Assembly (NCBI RefSeq): GCF_011440305.1
Contig: NZ_JAAOIW010000007.1
Span: forward strand, 124,001-188,000
Direction: 5' to 3'
Length of the DNA stretch: 64,000 nucleotides
Source of the DNA: Paenibacillus agricola
GTDB taxonomy: Bacteria; Bacillota; Bacilli; Paenibacillales; NBRC-103111
Shown here: positions 1 to 7,150 of the stretch, piece by piece
How the letters are laid out: each line of letters begins with the position of its first letter
Numbering within the stretch: position 1 is the stretch's first letter
The notes under the pieces: model-generated
Database searches by the model: none
What the model saw: the letters and a program-made list of their open reading frames with translations, nothing else
What the model was told of the DNA's origin: nothing
Program-made: the position numbers and the translations under genes

Positions 1-849
1 CGTTTCATTGGCAAAGCTTAATTGGATCTGATCCGTCCCGGCCAATGTATAGTTATCAAGAATATCCACGCTGATCTGCCTTAGCGCTTCATAGCGCTCT
101 AGGTCGAATACATCCTTGGCATACGTTAATCCGATTTGGGCAATCGATTGAATTTGCTTGGCCCAGTCCAGCCATTTGATGGATCCATTCGCCTCATTTA
201 GCCGTGGGTTGCCCAGCAGCTCTAGAAACTGCCCTACTTTAGTGAAAATAAGGTCGGGCTCTACTTCAAAATGAATACTTTGATAAGTAGACAGCCACTG
301 CACGCCGTAAGTCCGCAACCCCGCTGCCTTCCCCGCCTTAATATCCGCATGGCTATCGCCCACAAAAACAGCTTCATCCTTGGAAACACCTAGAAACGCT
401 AACGCGATCCCGATCCCCTCAGGGTCTGGCTTCGCTTTTTGCACATCGTCTCCAGTAATAACAATATCAAAAAAATGCGCCATCTTCAGCGACTTTGCGG
501 ATATGTCAAAGGCTTTTCGGCTTTTGCCCGTGATCACCCCCATTGGGATCCGGTTGGATTGTAAATAGTGTAGCAGCTTATATATGTCATCCGAGCCATG
601 TACTTGTGTCGTATGGTCGGTTTGATAGATTTCGTAATAGTCAGCGATTGCTTGTGGAATGCTTTGCTTGTTTGCAAGGTTCTCCGCAATAATGCCGTCC
701 TCTGTAGGGCCAAACATCGCGATTAATTGTTCGGTGGATACCTCGCGGTTATCATATTTCTTAAAAATACGTTTAAATGCATAAAAAGACAGCTCCAATG
801 TATCCGCCAGAGTCCCGTCAAAATCGAACAATACCGCCTTAATAGCCAC
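1..849 (-). CDS. HAD hydrolase fused to a NUDIX N-terminal domain (3' end outside window)
   Basis: The gene reads leftwards off the window edge, so only its first 283 residues are visible. It starts at a GTG at 849, 7 nt after the ribosome binding site AAGGGAG. Residues 1-212 form a phosphoglycolate-phosphatase-like HAD domain: motif I DFDGT with D9 and D11, a threonine in VITGK at about 107, K140 in KAKPD, and the acidic motif GDSHAD around D165. Residues 224-270 (key residues WLDWAK, IAQIGLTY, DLERYE) match the small helical domain that precedes bacillary NUDIX hydrolases (Nudix_hydro_N). The protein therefore probably continues into a NUDIX domain outside the window. Such a fusion would join a phosphatase to a nucleoside diphosphate pyrophosphatase. 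The substrate cannot be told from the sequence. Confidence 0.85.
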   Translation of the reverse strand, partial: MAIKAVLFDFDGTLADTLELSFYAFKRIFKKYDNREVSTEQLIAMFGPTEDGIIAENLANKQSIPQAIADYYEIYQTDHTTQVHGSDDIYKLLHYLQSNRIPMGVITGKSRKAFDISAKSLKMAHFFDIVITGDDVQKAKPDPEGIGIALAFLGVSKDEAVFVGDSHADIKAGKAAGLRTYGVQWLSTYQSIHFEVEPDLIFTKVGQFLELLGNPRLNEANGSIKWLDWAKQIQSIAQIGLTYAKDVFDLERYEALRQISVDILDNYTLAGTDQIQLSFANET

Positions 850-915
850 ATGCCCACTCCCTTAAAAAGGTAATTTTTTTTCATTATACACTTTTTTCAG
901 CAGTTAGATCTAATC

Positions 916-960
916 AAAAATAGAAAAGCGGTACCCTGCTCTAAGGAGCAAAAGTACCGC
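916..960 (-). terminator. Terminator of the peroxiredoxin gene
   Basis: Inverted repeat GCGGTAC (928-934) and GTACCGC (954-960) has an inner GCTC/GAGC stem. On the minus strand it is followed by a T-rich run (complement of 911-927). It lies just after the peroxiredoxin stop codon and before the HAD gene start. Confidence 0.8.
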
Positions 961-1012
961 TATTTAAGGGCTATTGTGACTGGGGATAAGCTAAAGCTAG
1001 AAGTCTTTTAGG

Positions 1013-1591
1013 TCAGCCTAGCAGCTTTTCGCCGGGCTTCCAATTCGCCGGGCATAAGCCTCCGGCTTGAAGAGCTTGCAGAATACGCAAGGTTTCTTCA
1101 ACGCTACGACCAACATTCATATCAGTGACGACCTGGTAGCGCAAAATGCCATCAGGATCAATGATAAACAATCCTCGGTGCGCGGCACCCGATGCTTCGT
1201 CAAGAATACCGTAGGCACTTGCCACTTCCTTCGTAAAGTCGGAAGCGATCGGGTACTGGATGCTGCCGATACCGCTTTGGTCGCGTGGCGTTTGGATCCA
1301 AGCTCGGTGCGTATATACACTATCGACGGAAGCACCGACGATTTCGCAATCCAGCTCGCGGAATGCCTCGGCATGGTCGCTGAAAGCAATGATTTCAGTT
1401 GGGCACACGTAGGTGAAATCGTACGGCCAGAAGAAGAACAGCAGCCACTTCCCTGCGTAGTCCTCTAAAGCTACGTTTTCCTCCAAGGTTTCCATATTTT
1501 TCGTTGATGGCAGGTTAAAGGAGGGTGCCTTTACCCCTATTTTTGCCTGAGTAACGGTTGGTGTTGGGTAAGCTTGCGTTTGTAATGTCAT
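1013..1591 (-). CDS. Typical 2-Cys peroxiredoxin (AhpC/Prx type)
   Basis: A 192-residue cytoplasmic peroxidase that reduces hydrogen peroxide and organic peroxides through a cysteine thiol. The active-site motif PYDFTYVC places the peroxidatic cysteine at C63, with P56 and T60 conserved. The resolving cysteine is C180 in GGLCPANW near the C-terminus, the typical 2-Cys arrangement. I start it at ATG 1591, 10 nt after AGGAGG. The longer open frame from 1672 adds an unsupported N-terminus. A glutaredoxin gene lies 99 bp upstream on the same strand, and a PerR-type operator precedes that gene, so the two are probably a peroxide-inducible pair. The reductant could be a thioredoxin system, AhpF or the neighbouring glutaredoxin. 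Confidence 0.93.
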   Translation of the reverse strand: MTLQTQAYPTPTVTQAKIGVKAPSFNLPSTKNMETLEENVALEDYAGKWLLFFFWPYDFTYVCPTEIIAFSDHAEAFRELDCEIVGASVDSVYTHRAWIQTPRDQSGIGSIQYPIASDFTKEVASAYGILDEASGAAHRGLFIIDPDGILRYQVVTDMNVGRSVEETLRILQALQAGGLCPANWKPGEKLLG

Positions 1592-1690
1592 TTGTGTGTT
1601 CCTCCTATTTAAGTATGATAGATTCAAGTATGACGAAATTTTTTCGTGTATCTGGAAATTACGCTCAATCAAGGCAATGGACCTGGCAAC

Positions 1691-1936
1691 TTATAGTGTA
1701 GCTAACGCTTTTTTCAGCTTGGTGGGGTTATTGCCCAGAATGCGGTGCTCACCAATCACGGTTACAGGAATCGAGCTCATTCCCATGCTTTGCAGCTCTT
1801 CGGCGTATTGGTCGTTATTTTCGACATTGCGCTCTTCAAAGGCGATGTTCTCTTCGTTTAAATATTTTTTTAACTGTGTGCAATACGGGCAGTGGTTACC
1901 GGTGTAGACGATAACATTAGCTGTAGCTGTGGACAT
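1691..1936 (-). CDS. Glutaredoxin family protein (NrdH-like, CPYC)
   Basis: An 81-residue thiol-disulfide oxidoreductase with the thioredoxin fold. The redox motif CPYC lies near residue 16 and the cis-proline motif SSIPVTVI near residue 55. Length and motif fit a glutaredoxin or NrdH-redoxin. The ATG at 1936 stands 8 nt after AAGGAG; the in-frame GTG at 1945 is too close to the ribosome binding site. It sits directly upstream of the peroxiredoxin gene on the same strand and may reduce it. A PerR-like operator lies about 60 bp upstream. Confidence 0.88.
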   Translation of the reverse strand: MSTATANVIVYTGNHCPYCTQLKKYLNEENIAFEERNVENNDQYAEELQSMGMSSIPVTVIGEHRILGNNPTKLKKALATL

Positions 1937-1995
1937 ATCAATCACTCCTTTGTGGATTTGTTTTACATTCGCCTTTTTTACATTCGTCTATTAAA

Positions 1996-2012
1996 TTTAG
2001 ACTAAGTATAAA
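1996..2012 (-). promoter_or_regulatory. PerR-type operator upstream of glutaredoxin/peroxiredoxin
   Basis: The 17-mer TTTAGACTAAGTATAAA matches 15 of 17 bases with the palindromic 17-mer TTTAGATTAAGTCTAAA upstream of the perR-like gene (3379-3395). It lies 60 bp before the glutaredoxin start, where a repressor would cover the promoter. Regulation by PerR is inferred from the shared sequence. Confidence 0.6.
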
Positions 2013-2136
2013 ACTTGCTAAAAAAAGAATACCATCCCCAGCCATTAGCTGCATGAAGGTACAATGAAGGAATCATGAAGGTTTCATGAAGAGGTGGTTA
2101 CAGGCCGCAATCGGTCAGAATGCCCGAAGACCAGCT

Positions 2137-2982
2137 TCAATCAGCCAGCCTATAGCCTACTCCCCGGACGGTTACGATGTAGCGCGGCTGCTTCGGATCG
2201 TCGCCTAGCTTGTGACGCAGGCTTTTGATATGGGCATCCACGGTGTTGCTGCCGCCAAAATATTGCTCGCCCCACACGAGGTCCATCATCGCTTGCCGCG
2301 AAAGGACGCCCCCGTCAGCGCCCAGCAGCACCTTCAGCAAGTCGTATTCTGTTTTGGTCAGATCGATGCGCACGCCTGCTTGAGAAACCGTCATGCGCCG
2401 CGCATCCATGACGATATCTTTATGCAGCAATTGGTCGCTGCCCCCAAGTAAAGGACGGCTGCTCGGAGCCTCGAACGATTCGATCCGGTCGACCAGCGCT
2501 TCGATCGGGGAGGGCCACACGATAAAATCGCCGCTTGCCCAATCCGAGCCCACGCCTTCACTAACAAGTGAAAGCGTGGGTATCCCGCGTGAACGCAAGC
2601 GCTGCACCTCTTCGTTCACTTGGCCATCCTTGCTGCTGCGGCTCTCTCTGGTTTGGTCAATTAGCAGCAGATCGCCTTGGAGCAGGCTTAACGCCGAGTC
2701 ATTGGCATGGTGAAATAACAACACATCATAGCAGCGGGTCGTAAGCTCCGCCACTAAGGATTGCAGCGAAGCAGGCCATGGGCTAATAATCATGATCCTC
2801 TGGGTAGTGGAGCAAAATGCACCCTCTTCTAGAAAATCAGTAGCCATTACACCCTCTGCCAGCTCTATACCATCTATGTCATTCATCGCTGCCCCATCTA
2901 ATCCGCTAACAGCCTCTGCCCTAGCCACAAGCGGCGCAGTCGGCTGGGTGGTCAATGAGTTGGATTCTGTGAATTTCTGCAT
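2137..2982 (-). CDS. Atypical OmpR-family response regulator with degenerate receiver
   Basis: A 281-residue protein. The C-terminal part (about 185-281) is a clear OmpR/PhoB winged-helix DNA-binding domain, with TKTEYDLL, NTVDAHIKSLRHKLG and VRGVGYRL. The receiver-like part (about 61-165) is degenerate. The acidic pocket of the first strand is replaced by IMIISPW, and the conserved lysine position reads IVWPSP. A possible phosphoacceptor D109 (LLLIDQT) remains. About 60 residues of unassigned sequence precede the receiver. The ATG at 2982 lies 10 nt after AAGGAG, and the gene overlaps the end of the perR-like gene by 31 bp, so the two are probably co-transcribed. No histidine kinase is adjacent. 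Control by something other than phosphorylation is likely but unproven. Confidence 0.85.
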   Translation of the reverse strand: MQKFTESNSLTTQPTAPLVARAEAVSGLDGAAMNDIDGIELAEGVMATDFLEEGAFCSTTQRIMIISPWPASLQSLVAELTTRCYDVLLFHHANDSALSLLQGDLLLIDQTRESRSSKDGQVNEEVQRLRSRGIPTLSLVSEGVGSDWASGDFIVWPSPIEALVDRIESFEAPSSRPLLGGSDQLLHKDIVMDARRMTVSQAGVRIDLTKTEYDLLKVLLGADGGVLSRQAMMDLVWGEQYFGGSNTVDAHIKSLRHKLGDDPKQPRYIVTVRGVGYRLAD

Positions 2983-3356
2983 CCTGCACACACTCCTTTA
3001 AATAAATATTGCTGATCTTGGATGATATATCCGGTTTCTTTCGCTACAGAGCTCAGCCACTCCGGCGGTGCCTCGGTGAACACCTCATCTACCCTGCCAC
3101 AGGCTACGCAGACAATATGCTGGTGGTCTTCCGTACGCGCGTCATAGCGGTTGGAGTCGCCTTCGAGCTTCAGCTCGCGGATCATGCCCTCGTCCGTCAA
3201 GTAGCGGAGCGAATTGTAGACCGTTGCATAGGCGAATTGACAGCCGCGGTCCTTTAGCCGCTCAATGATATCAGCAGCAGTCGGATGGTCGGTCGCCTCG
3301 GAGACGATATCAAAAATGGTTTTACGTTGTATCGTAAGCTGTCCTTTGCGTATCAT
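2952..3356 (-). CDS. perR: Fur-family repressor, PerR type
   Basis: A 134-residue Fur/PerR repressor. The structural zinc site is C83-x2-C86 and C123-x2-C126. The regulatory metal ligands of Bacillus PerR (H37, D85, H91, H93, D104) align without gaps at a constant offset of 13 to H24, D72, H78, H80 and E91. Four of five are thus conserved, and the last is glutamate as in Fur rather than aspartate. The N-terminal winged helix includes ATVYNSLRYL. The start is ATG 3356 after AGAGGG. A near-perfect palindrome upstream (3379-3395) suggests autoregulation, and its close copy lies upstream of the glutaredoxin/peroxiredoxin genes. The neighbours argue for peroxide sensing, but Fur-like iron sensing remains possible. 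Confidence 0.88.
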   Translation of the reverse strand: MIRKGQLTIQRKTIFDIVSEATDHPTAADIIERLKDRGCQFAYATVYNSLRYLTDEGMIRELKLEGDSNRYDARTEDHQHIVCVACGRVDEVFTEAPPEWLSSVAKETGYIIQDQQYLFKGVCAGCRNSQNPTH

Positions 3357-3378
3357 GGCGATCCCTCTTTATTTTATA

Positions 3379-3395
3379 TTTAGATTAAGTCTAAA
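3379..3395 (-). promoter_or_regulatory. Palindromic operator of the perR-like gene
   Basis: TTTAGATTAAGTCTAAA is an inverted repeat (TTTAGA, 5 nt, TCTAAA) 23 bp upstream of the perR-like start codon. It matches the operator at 1996-2012 in 15 of 17 positions. Autoregulation is inferred. Confidence 0.65.
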
Positions 3396-3507
3396 TCTAA
3401 ATGAGTGAGAAGTCAATGCTCCTCATGCCAAAAAAGCCTCTTCAGATAAAAAGTATATGTGGATAAAAAGTGCAAGAGTGGATCAAACAGCAGGGAAAAA
3501 TGTGTTA

Positions 3508-3537
3508 TTGTCGGCAAGAAGATATTCCCTCTATGAT
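3508..3537 (+). promoter_or_regulatory. Candidate sigma-A promoter of the glycan ABC operon
   Basis: A -35-like TTGTCG (3508-3513) and a -10-like TATGAT (3532-3537) are separated by 18 bp. They lie 30 bp before the first permease start. No regulator site could be assigned in the rest of the 210-bp gap. Confidence 0.4.
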
Positions 3538-3566
3538 AGGGCTATTGAACACATGGGAGGTACATC

Positions 3567-4550
3567 ATGAATGTTAACCAAACAGAAAAAGCAGTCCTGT
3601 CGGGGGGGAGGACGATTTCAAACCGTTCTAAATGGAAGGATAAGAAAGGTAACTTGCTCTATATACTAAAGCGTGATAAATACTTATACTTGCTCGCTGT
3701 TCCCGGAATTTTATTTTTCCTCATATTTAAATATATTCCTTTATGGGGAATCAGTATTGCTTTTCAGGATTATTCGCCCTATCAAGGAATATGGGGTAGC
3801 CCTTGGGTAGGCTTTGAAAATTTTAAACGTTTTTTTTCAAATCCTGATTTCTTTCACCTTTTCCGAAATACGATTGCGATCAGTTTAATGAATCTTTTTT
3901 TCTATTTTCCGCTTCCTATTCTGTTATCTATTTTATTAACGGAGCTAAAGAATGAATTTTTCAAGAAAACCATCCAGACCATTATCTACATGCCGCATTT
4001 CTTATCGTGGGTCATTATTGCAGGCATCACTTTTCTGCTACTTTCCCAATCTGAGGGCGTTGTGAACAAAATGTTGGTTGCTGCGGGACTCGATAAGATC
4101 GATTTCTTGACCAACCCTAAGCTGTTCTGGCCTATTCTTACCTTGCAGACGATTTGGAAGGATGCGGGATGGGGAACGATTTTGTTTCTTGCAGCCATTG
4201 CAGGAATTGATCCTGCGTTATATGAAGCAGCGAAGATGGATGGTGCAGGCCGGTTCCGACAAATTTGGCATATTACACTCCCCTCCATCCGAAATGTTAT
4301 CGTTATTTTGTTGATTCTGAGGATTGGGCACATGATGGATGTAGGCTTTGAACAGGTGCTGCTTATGGCCAATAGCGCTGTTTCCGATGTGGCTGATGTT
4401 TTTGATACCTATGTATTCCGCGTGGGCATCCAACAGGGTGAATTTAGCTACAGCACAGCAATTGGGATATTCAAATCCGTTGTCGGTTTGATTCTGGTTG
4501 TCATTGCCAACAAGTTCGCTAAGAAATTGGGCGAGGAGGGTGTCTATTAG
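3567..4550 (+). CDS. Sugar ABC transporter permease, LplB/YteP type
   Basis: A 327-residue inner membrane subunit with about six transmembrane segments. The N-terminal hydrophilic arm ends in LKRDKYLYLLAVPGILFFLIFKYIPLWG, written here only to position residues 35-62. The EAA loop (YEAAKMDGAGRFRQIWHITLP, residues about 214-234) contacts the ATPase. This subfamily (LplB, YteP, YtcP partners) imports oligosaccharides and pectin- or glycan-derived sugars in Paenibacillus and Bacillus. The ATG follows GGGAGG by 6 nt. It is the first gene of a permease-permease-binding protein operon and has no ATPase partner in the window. Substrate is unknown; the downstream sulfatase suggests a sulfated glycan. 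Confidence 0.92.
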   Translation: MNVNQTEKAVLSGGRTISNRSKWKDKKGNLLYILKRDKYLYLLAVPGILFFLIFKYIPLWGISIAFQDYSPYQGIWGSPWVGFENFKRFFSNPDFFHLFRNTIAISLMNLFFYFPLPILLSILLTELKNEFFKKTIQTIIYMPHFLSWVIIAGITFLLLSQSEGVVNKMLVAAGLDKIDFLTNPKLFWPILTLQTIWKDAGWGTILFLAAIAGIDPALYEAAKMDGAGRFRQIWHITLPSIRNVIVILLILRIGHMMDVGFEQVLLMANSAVSDVADVFDTYVFRVGIQQGEFSYSTAIGIFKSVVGLILVVIANKFAKKLGEEGVY

Positions 4551-4551
4551 C

Positions 4552-5424
4552 ATGAAATCAACAATGGAGGATCGTACATTTATAACGGCAAATATCGGAT
4601 TTCTTATGGCTATAGGCTTGGTAACACTGTTCCCGCTCTATTATGTATTTACGGTTTCGTTTACCCATCCAGAGGAATTTATAAGCAAAGGCTTTGTGCT
4701 TTTTCCTGAGTCATGGAGTCTATTATCCTATCGTTATATTTTTTCCACAAAAGCATTTATTAACGCAATCGGAGTCAGCAGCTTCTTGGCACTGGCAGGC
4801 ACCTTGGTATCGTTATTGGTAACCTCCAGCTTTGCCTATACCTTGTCACGCAAACGATTAAAGGGTAGGAAAGTATTGATGCTGCTTGTATTATTAACGA
4901 CGTTATTCCAGGCTGGAATTATTCCTGATTATTTGCTAATCAAACAGTTGGGTCTTATGAATAGCTTGTGGGCGTTGATTATACCTGTAATGTCCAGCGG
5001 TTGGTATATTTTATTGATGAAAGGCTTCTACGATAGCATTCCCGATGCTCTACAGGAAGCTGCGACGATTGACGGTTGTAATGAAATCGGGGTATGGATC
5101 CGAATCATTCTCCCGCTCTCCATTCCTTCCATGGTCGCGTTCGGTCTATTCTTTGGAGTTGGCTATTGGAACACCTTTTTTAATGCCATGCTGTACATTA
5201 ACGACCATACGAAATGGCCGCTGCAAATGCTGCTGCGTAACATGATTGTTGATTCTTCGACCTCAATGGGAGGATCTATGGCATTAGGTAATGACTTGCA
5301 GCTGCCCTCAGAGACGATTAAGATGGCTGCTGTAGTTGTGGCGACTGTGCCCATTCTGATGGTATACCCATTCCTGCAAAAGCATTTTGCCAAGGGAGCT
5401 ATGATTGGCTCTGTCAAAGAATGA
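4552..5424 (+). CDS. Sugar ABC transporter permease, LplC/YtcP type
   Basis: A 290-residue second permease subunit of the CUT1 class, pairing with the preceding LplB-type subunit. Six transmembrane stretches are visible, and the EAA loop reads LQEAATIDGCNEIG near residue 180. The C-terminus ends in the family-typical FAKGAMIGSVKE. The ATG at 4552 begins one base after the upstream stop codon and 10 nt after GGAGG, so translation is coupled. The longer open frame starting at 4498 overlaps the upstream gene and is not needed. Confidence 0.92.
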   Translation: MKSTMEDRTFITANIGFLMAIGLVTLFPLYYVFTVSFTHPEEFISKGFVLFPESWSLLSYRYIFSTKAFINAIGVSSFLALAGTLVSLLVTSSFAYTLSRKRLKGRKVLMLLVLLTTLFQAGIIPDYLLIKQLGLMNSLWALIIPVMSSGWYILLMKGFYDSIPDALQEAATIDGCNEIGVWIRIILPLSIPSMVAFGLFFGVGYWNTFFNAMLYINDHTKWPLQMLLRNMIVDSSTSMGGSMALGNDLQLPSETIKMAAVVVATVPILMVYPFLQKHFAKGAMIGSVKE

Positions 5425-5463
5425 AATTATATAAAAAACGAGGATAAGGGAGATCATTGACTA

Positions 5464-6984
5464 ATGACGAAAAAAAGCAATGTGATTATGTTTACATGCA
5501 TGATAGGTATGGCAGGTGTGCTTGGTGCTTGCAGCAAGAGTGGGACTGAGGTCCATACATCTCCCAGTGGGGACAATACGACGCCGGTGGAAATCAGTAT
5601 CATGTCCGATTTTTATAGTCCCGAGCCACCTAACGACCAAGATCCGATTCGCCAAGAAATCGAGAAAAAAACCAACACTAAGCTGAATATCACGTGGGTT
5701 TCCCCCAACAATTATGGAGATAAAACGAATGTAACGCTGGCATCAGGTGATCTGCCAGAGCTGATGTTAATCCGTGAGCCCTTCCAGCCCCAAATAAGGA
5801 AAATGGCCGACCAAGGAGCTTTTTGGGATTTAACACCCTATCTGAAAGACTACAAGAACTTTAGTGCTTTCCCTGCAGAAAGCTGGACCAATACAAGTAT
5901 TAATGGCAAAAATTACGGTATTCCATTCGCTCGTCCGCTTTTTGGCACGGAAGGAATGCCCATTCTGCGAAAGGATTGGCTCGACCAATTAGGGCTACAG
6001 CCTCCCAAAAACCTGGATGAAATGTACGCCGTTATGAAGGCCTTTACTGAAAACGACCCTGACGGAAATGGGAAAAAGGACACCATCGGATTAACGGCTA
6101 CCGTAGCTACGAATAATATGGGCAGCCTTTCATGGGTTGAAAATGTTTTAAATGGAAGCTATGGCAAGTGGAAAGAAAAAGAAGGACAGCTTATGGACAC
6201 GACCTTCGAAAAAGGGACAAGGGATGCCTTGTTGTGGCTGACCAAAGCCTATAAAGAGGGTTTGTTAGCTTCCGATTTCCCAACCTTAAAGAACTCCCAA
6301 GTGAGGGAAAGCATGACGACTAATAAAGCGGGCATCTTTACCGATGCAATTAAGCCCACCTGGCTGCTTACCGGGCAGATGCGTTCCGCTAACCCAAAAG
6401 CCGATTTGTTGGCGCTCTCCTATTTGGAAGGTCCTTATGGCAAGTTTGCACCGAAGGGCAGCGGGGCTTTTGGCTTCTGGGTGATCCCGAAATCAGTGAA
6501 GGAAGATAAGTTAAAGAAGATTCTTGCGTTCATGGATTACGGAGCTTCTCTCGAAGGAAGCGTTATGGCCAATTATGGGTTCAAGGGCGAGCATTATAAT
6601 GAGCAAGACGGTATGTATTTATTCACGGAGAAGGCAAAGGAATATACGGGCGTTATTTTCCCTATTTTTCAAAGTCTCGACAAATATGCGTTTGCCTACC
6701 AAACCGGAATTCCAGCTGATTTCCTGAAACGGAATATGTCCATTATTGACGAGCTTGCCAAGGTTGCAATAGGGGATCGTACCGTAGGCTTAACGTCTGA
6801 AACCTATAATAAAGTAGGGCTTGACTACGATAAGAGAACGCAAGATTTAAAAGTAAAGGTCATATTCGGACGAGAGCCTATCGAAGCGTGGGATGCCTAT
6901 ACGGCGGGATTAAAAGCAGATGCTCAATATCAAAAAATCAGTAATGAATTCAATGACGACTACAAAAAAAGGCAAACAAAATAA
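5464..6984 (+). CDS. Extracellular solute-binding lipoprotein, LplA family
   Basis: A 506-residue lipoprotein that captures an oligosaccharide outside the cell for the two permeases upstream. The signal peptide ends in the lipobox LGAC, with the lipidated cysteine at residue 23, followed by a Ser/Thr-rich linker. The length and the DPDGNGKKDTIGLT segment, a calcium-binding-like loop typical of LplA proteins, fit the family. AAGGGAG precedes the ATG by about 11 nt. It closes the three-gene transport operon. An AraC-type membrane regulator follows after 130 bp. Confidence 0.92.
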   Translation: MTKKSNVIMFTCMIGMAGVLGACSKSGTEVHTSPSGDNTTPVEISIMSDFYSPEPPNDQDPIRQEIEKKTNTKLNITWVSPNNYGDKTNVTLASGDLPELMLIREPFQPQIRKMADQGAFWDLTPYLKDYKNFSAFPAESWTNTSINGKNYGIPFARPLFGTEGMPILRKDWLDQLGLQPPKNLDEMYAVMKAFTENDPDGNGKKDTIGLTATVATNNMGSLSWVENVLNGSYGKWKEKEGQLMDTTFEKGTRDALLWLTKAYKEGLLASDFPTLKNSQVRESMTTNKAGIFTDAIKPTWLLTGQMRSANPKADLLALSYLEGPYGKFAPKGSGAFGFWVIPKSVKEDKLKKILAFMDYGASLEGSVMANYGFKGEHYNEQDGMYLFTEKAKEYTGVIFPIFQSLDKYAFAYQTGIPADFLKRNMSIIDELAKVAIGDRTVGLTSETYNKVGLDYDKRTQDLKVKVIFGREPIEAWDAYTAGLKADAQYQKISNEFNDDYKKRQTK

Positions 6985-7057
6985 CGTGTAACTGTTCAAC
7001 GTAGTGAGGCCGATTGATTTCCTATGGACATGGTGACTTCCAATGAAGGGTGATAAA

Positions 7058-7150
7058 ATGGCAGTAAGACAAGCTTTCGGCCCATCCGATTACAGAAAGG
7101 AAGCAGGGTGCTACATTGAGAAACTGGACGGCCTCATTTCGTGCGATTAG
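7058..7150 (+). CDS. Possible 30-residue leader ORF overlapping the AraC regulator start
   Basis: ATG 7058 follows a good ribosome binding site (AAGGG, 7 nt before the start) and encodes 30 residues, ending at TAG 7150. It overlaps the TTG start of the AraC-type regulator (7116) in another frame. It has no recognisable domain. It could couple translation to the weakly initiated regulator gene, or be chance. Confidence 0.25.
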   Translation: MAVRQAFGPSDYRKEAGCYIEKLDGLISCD

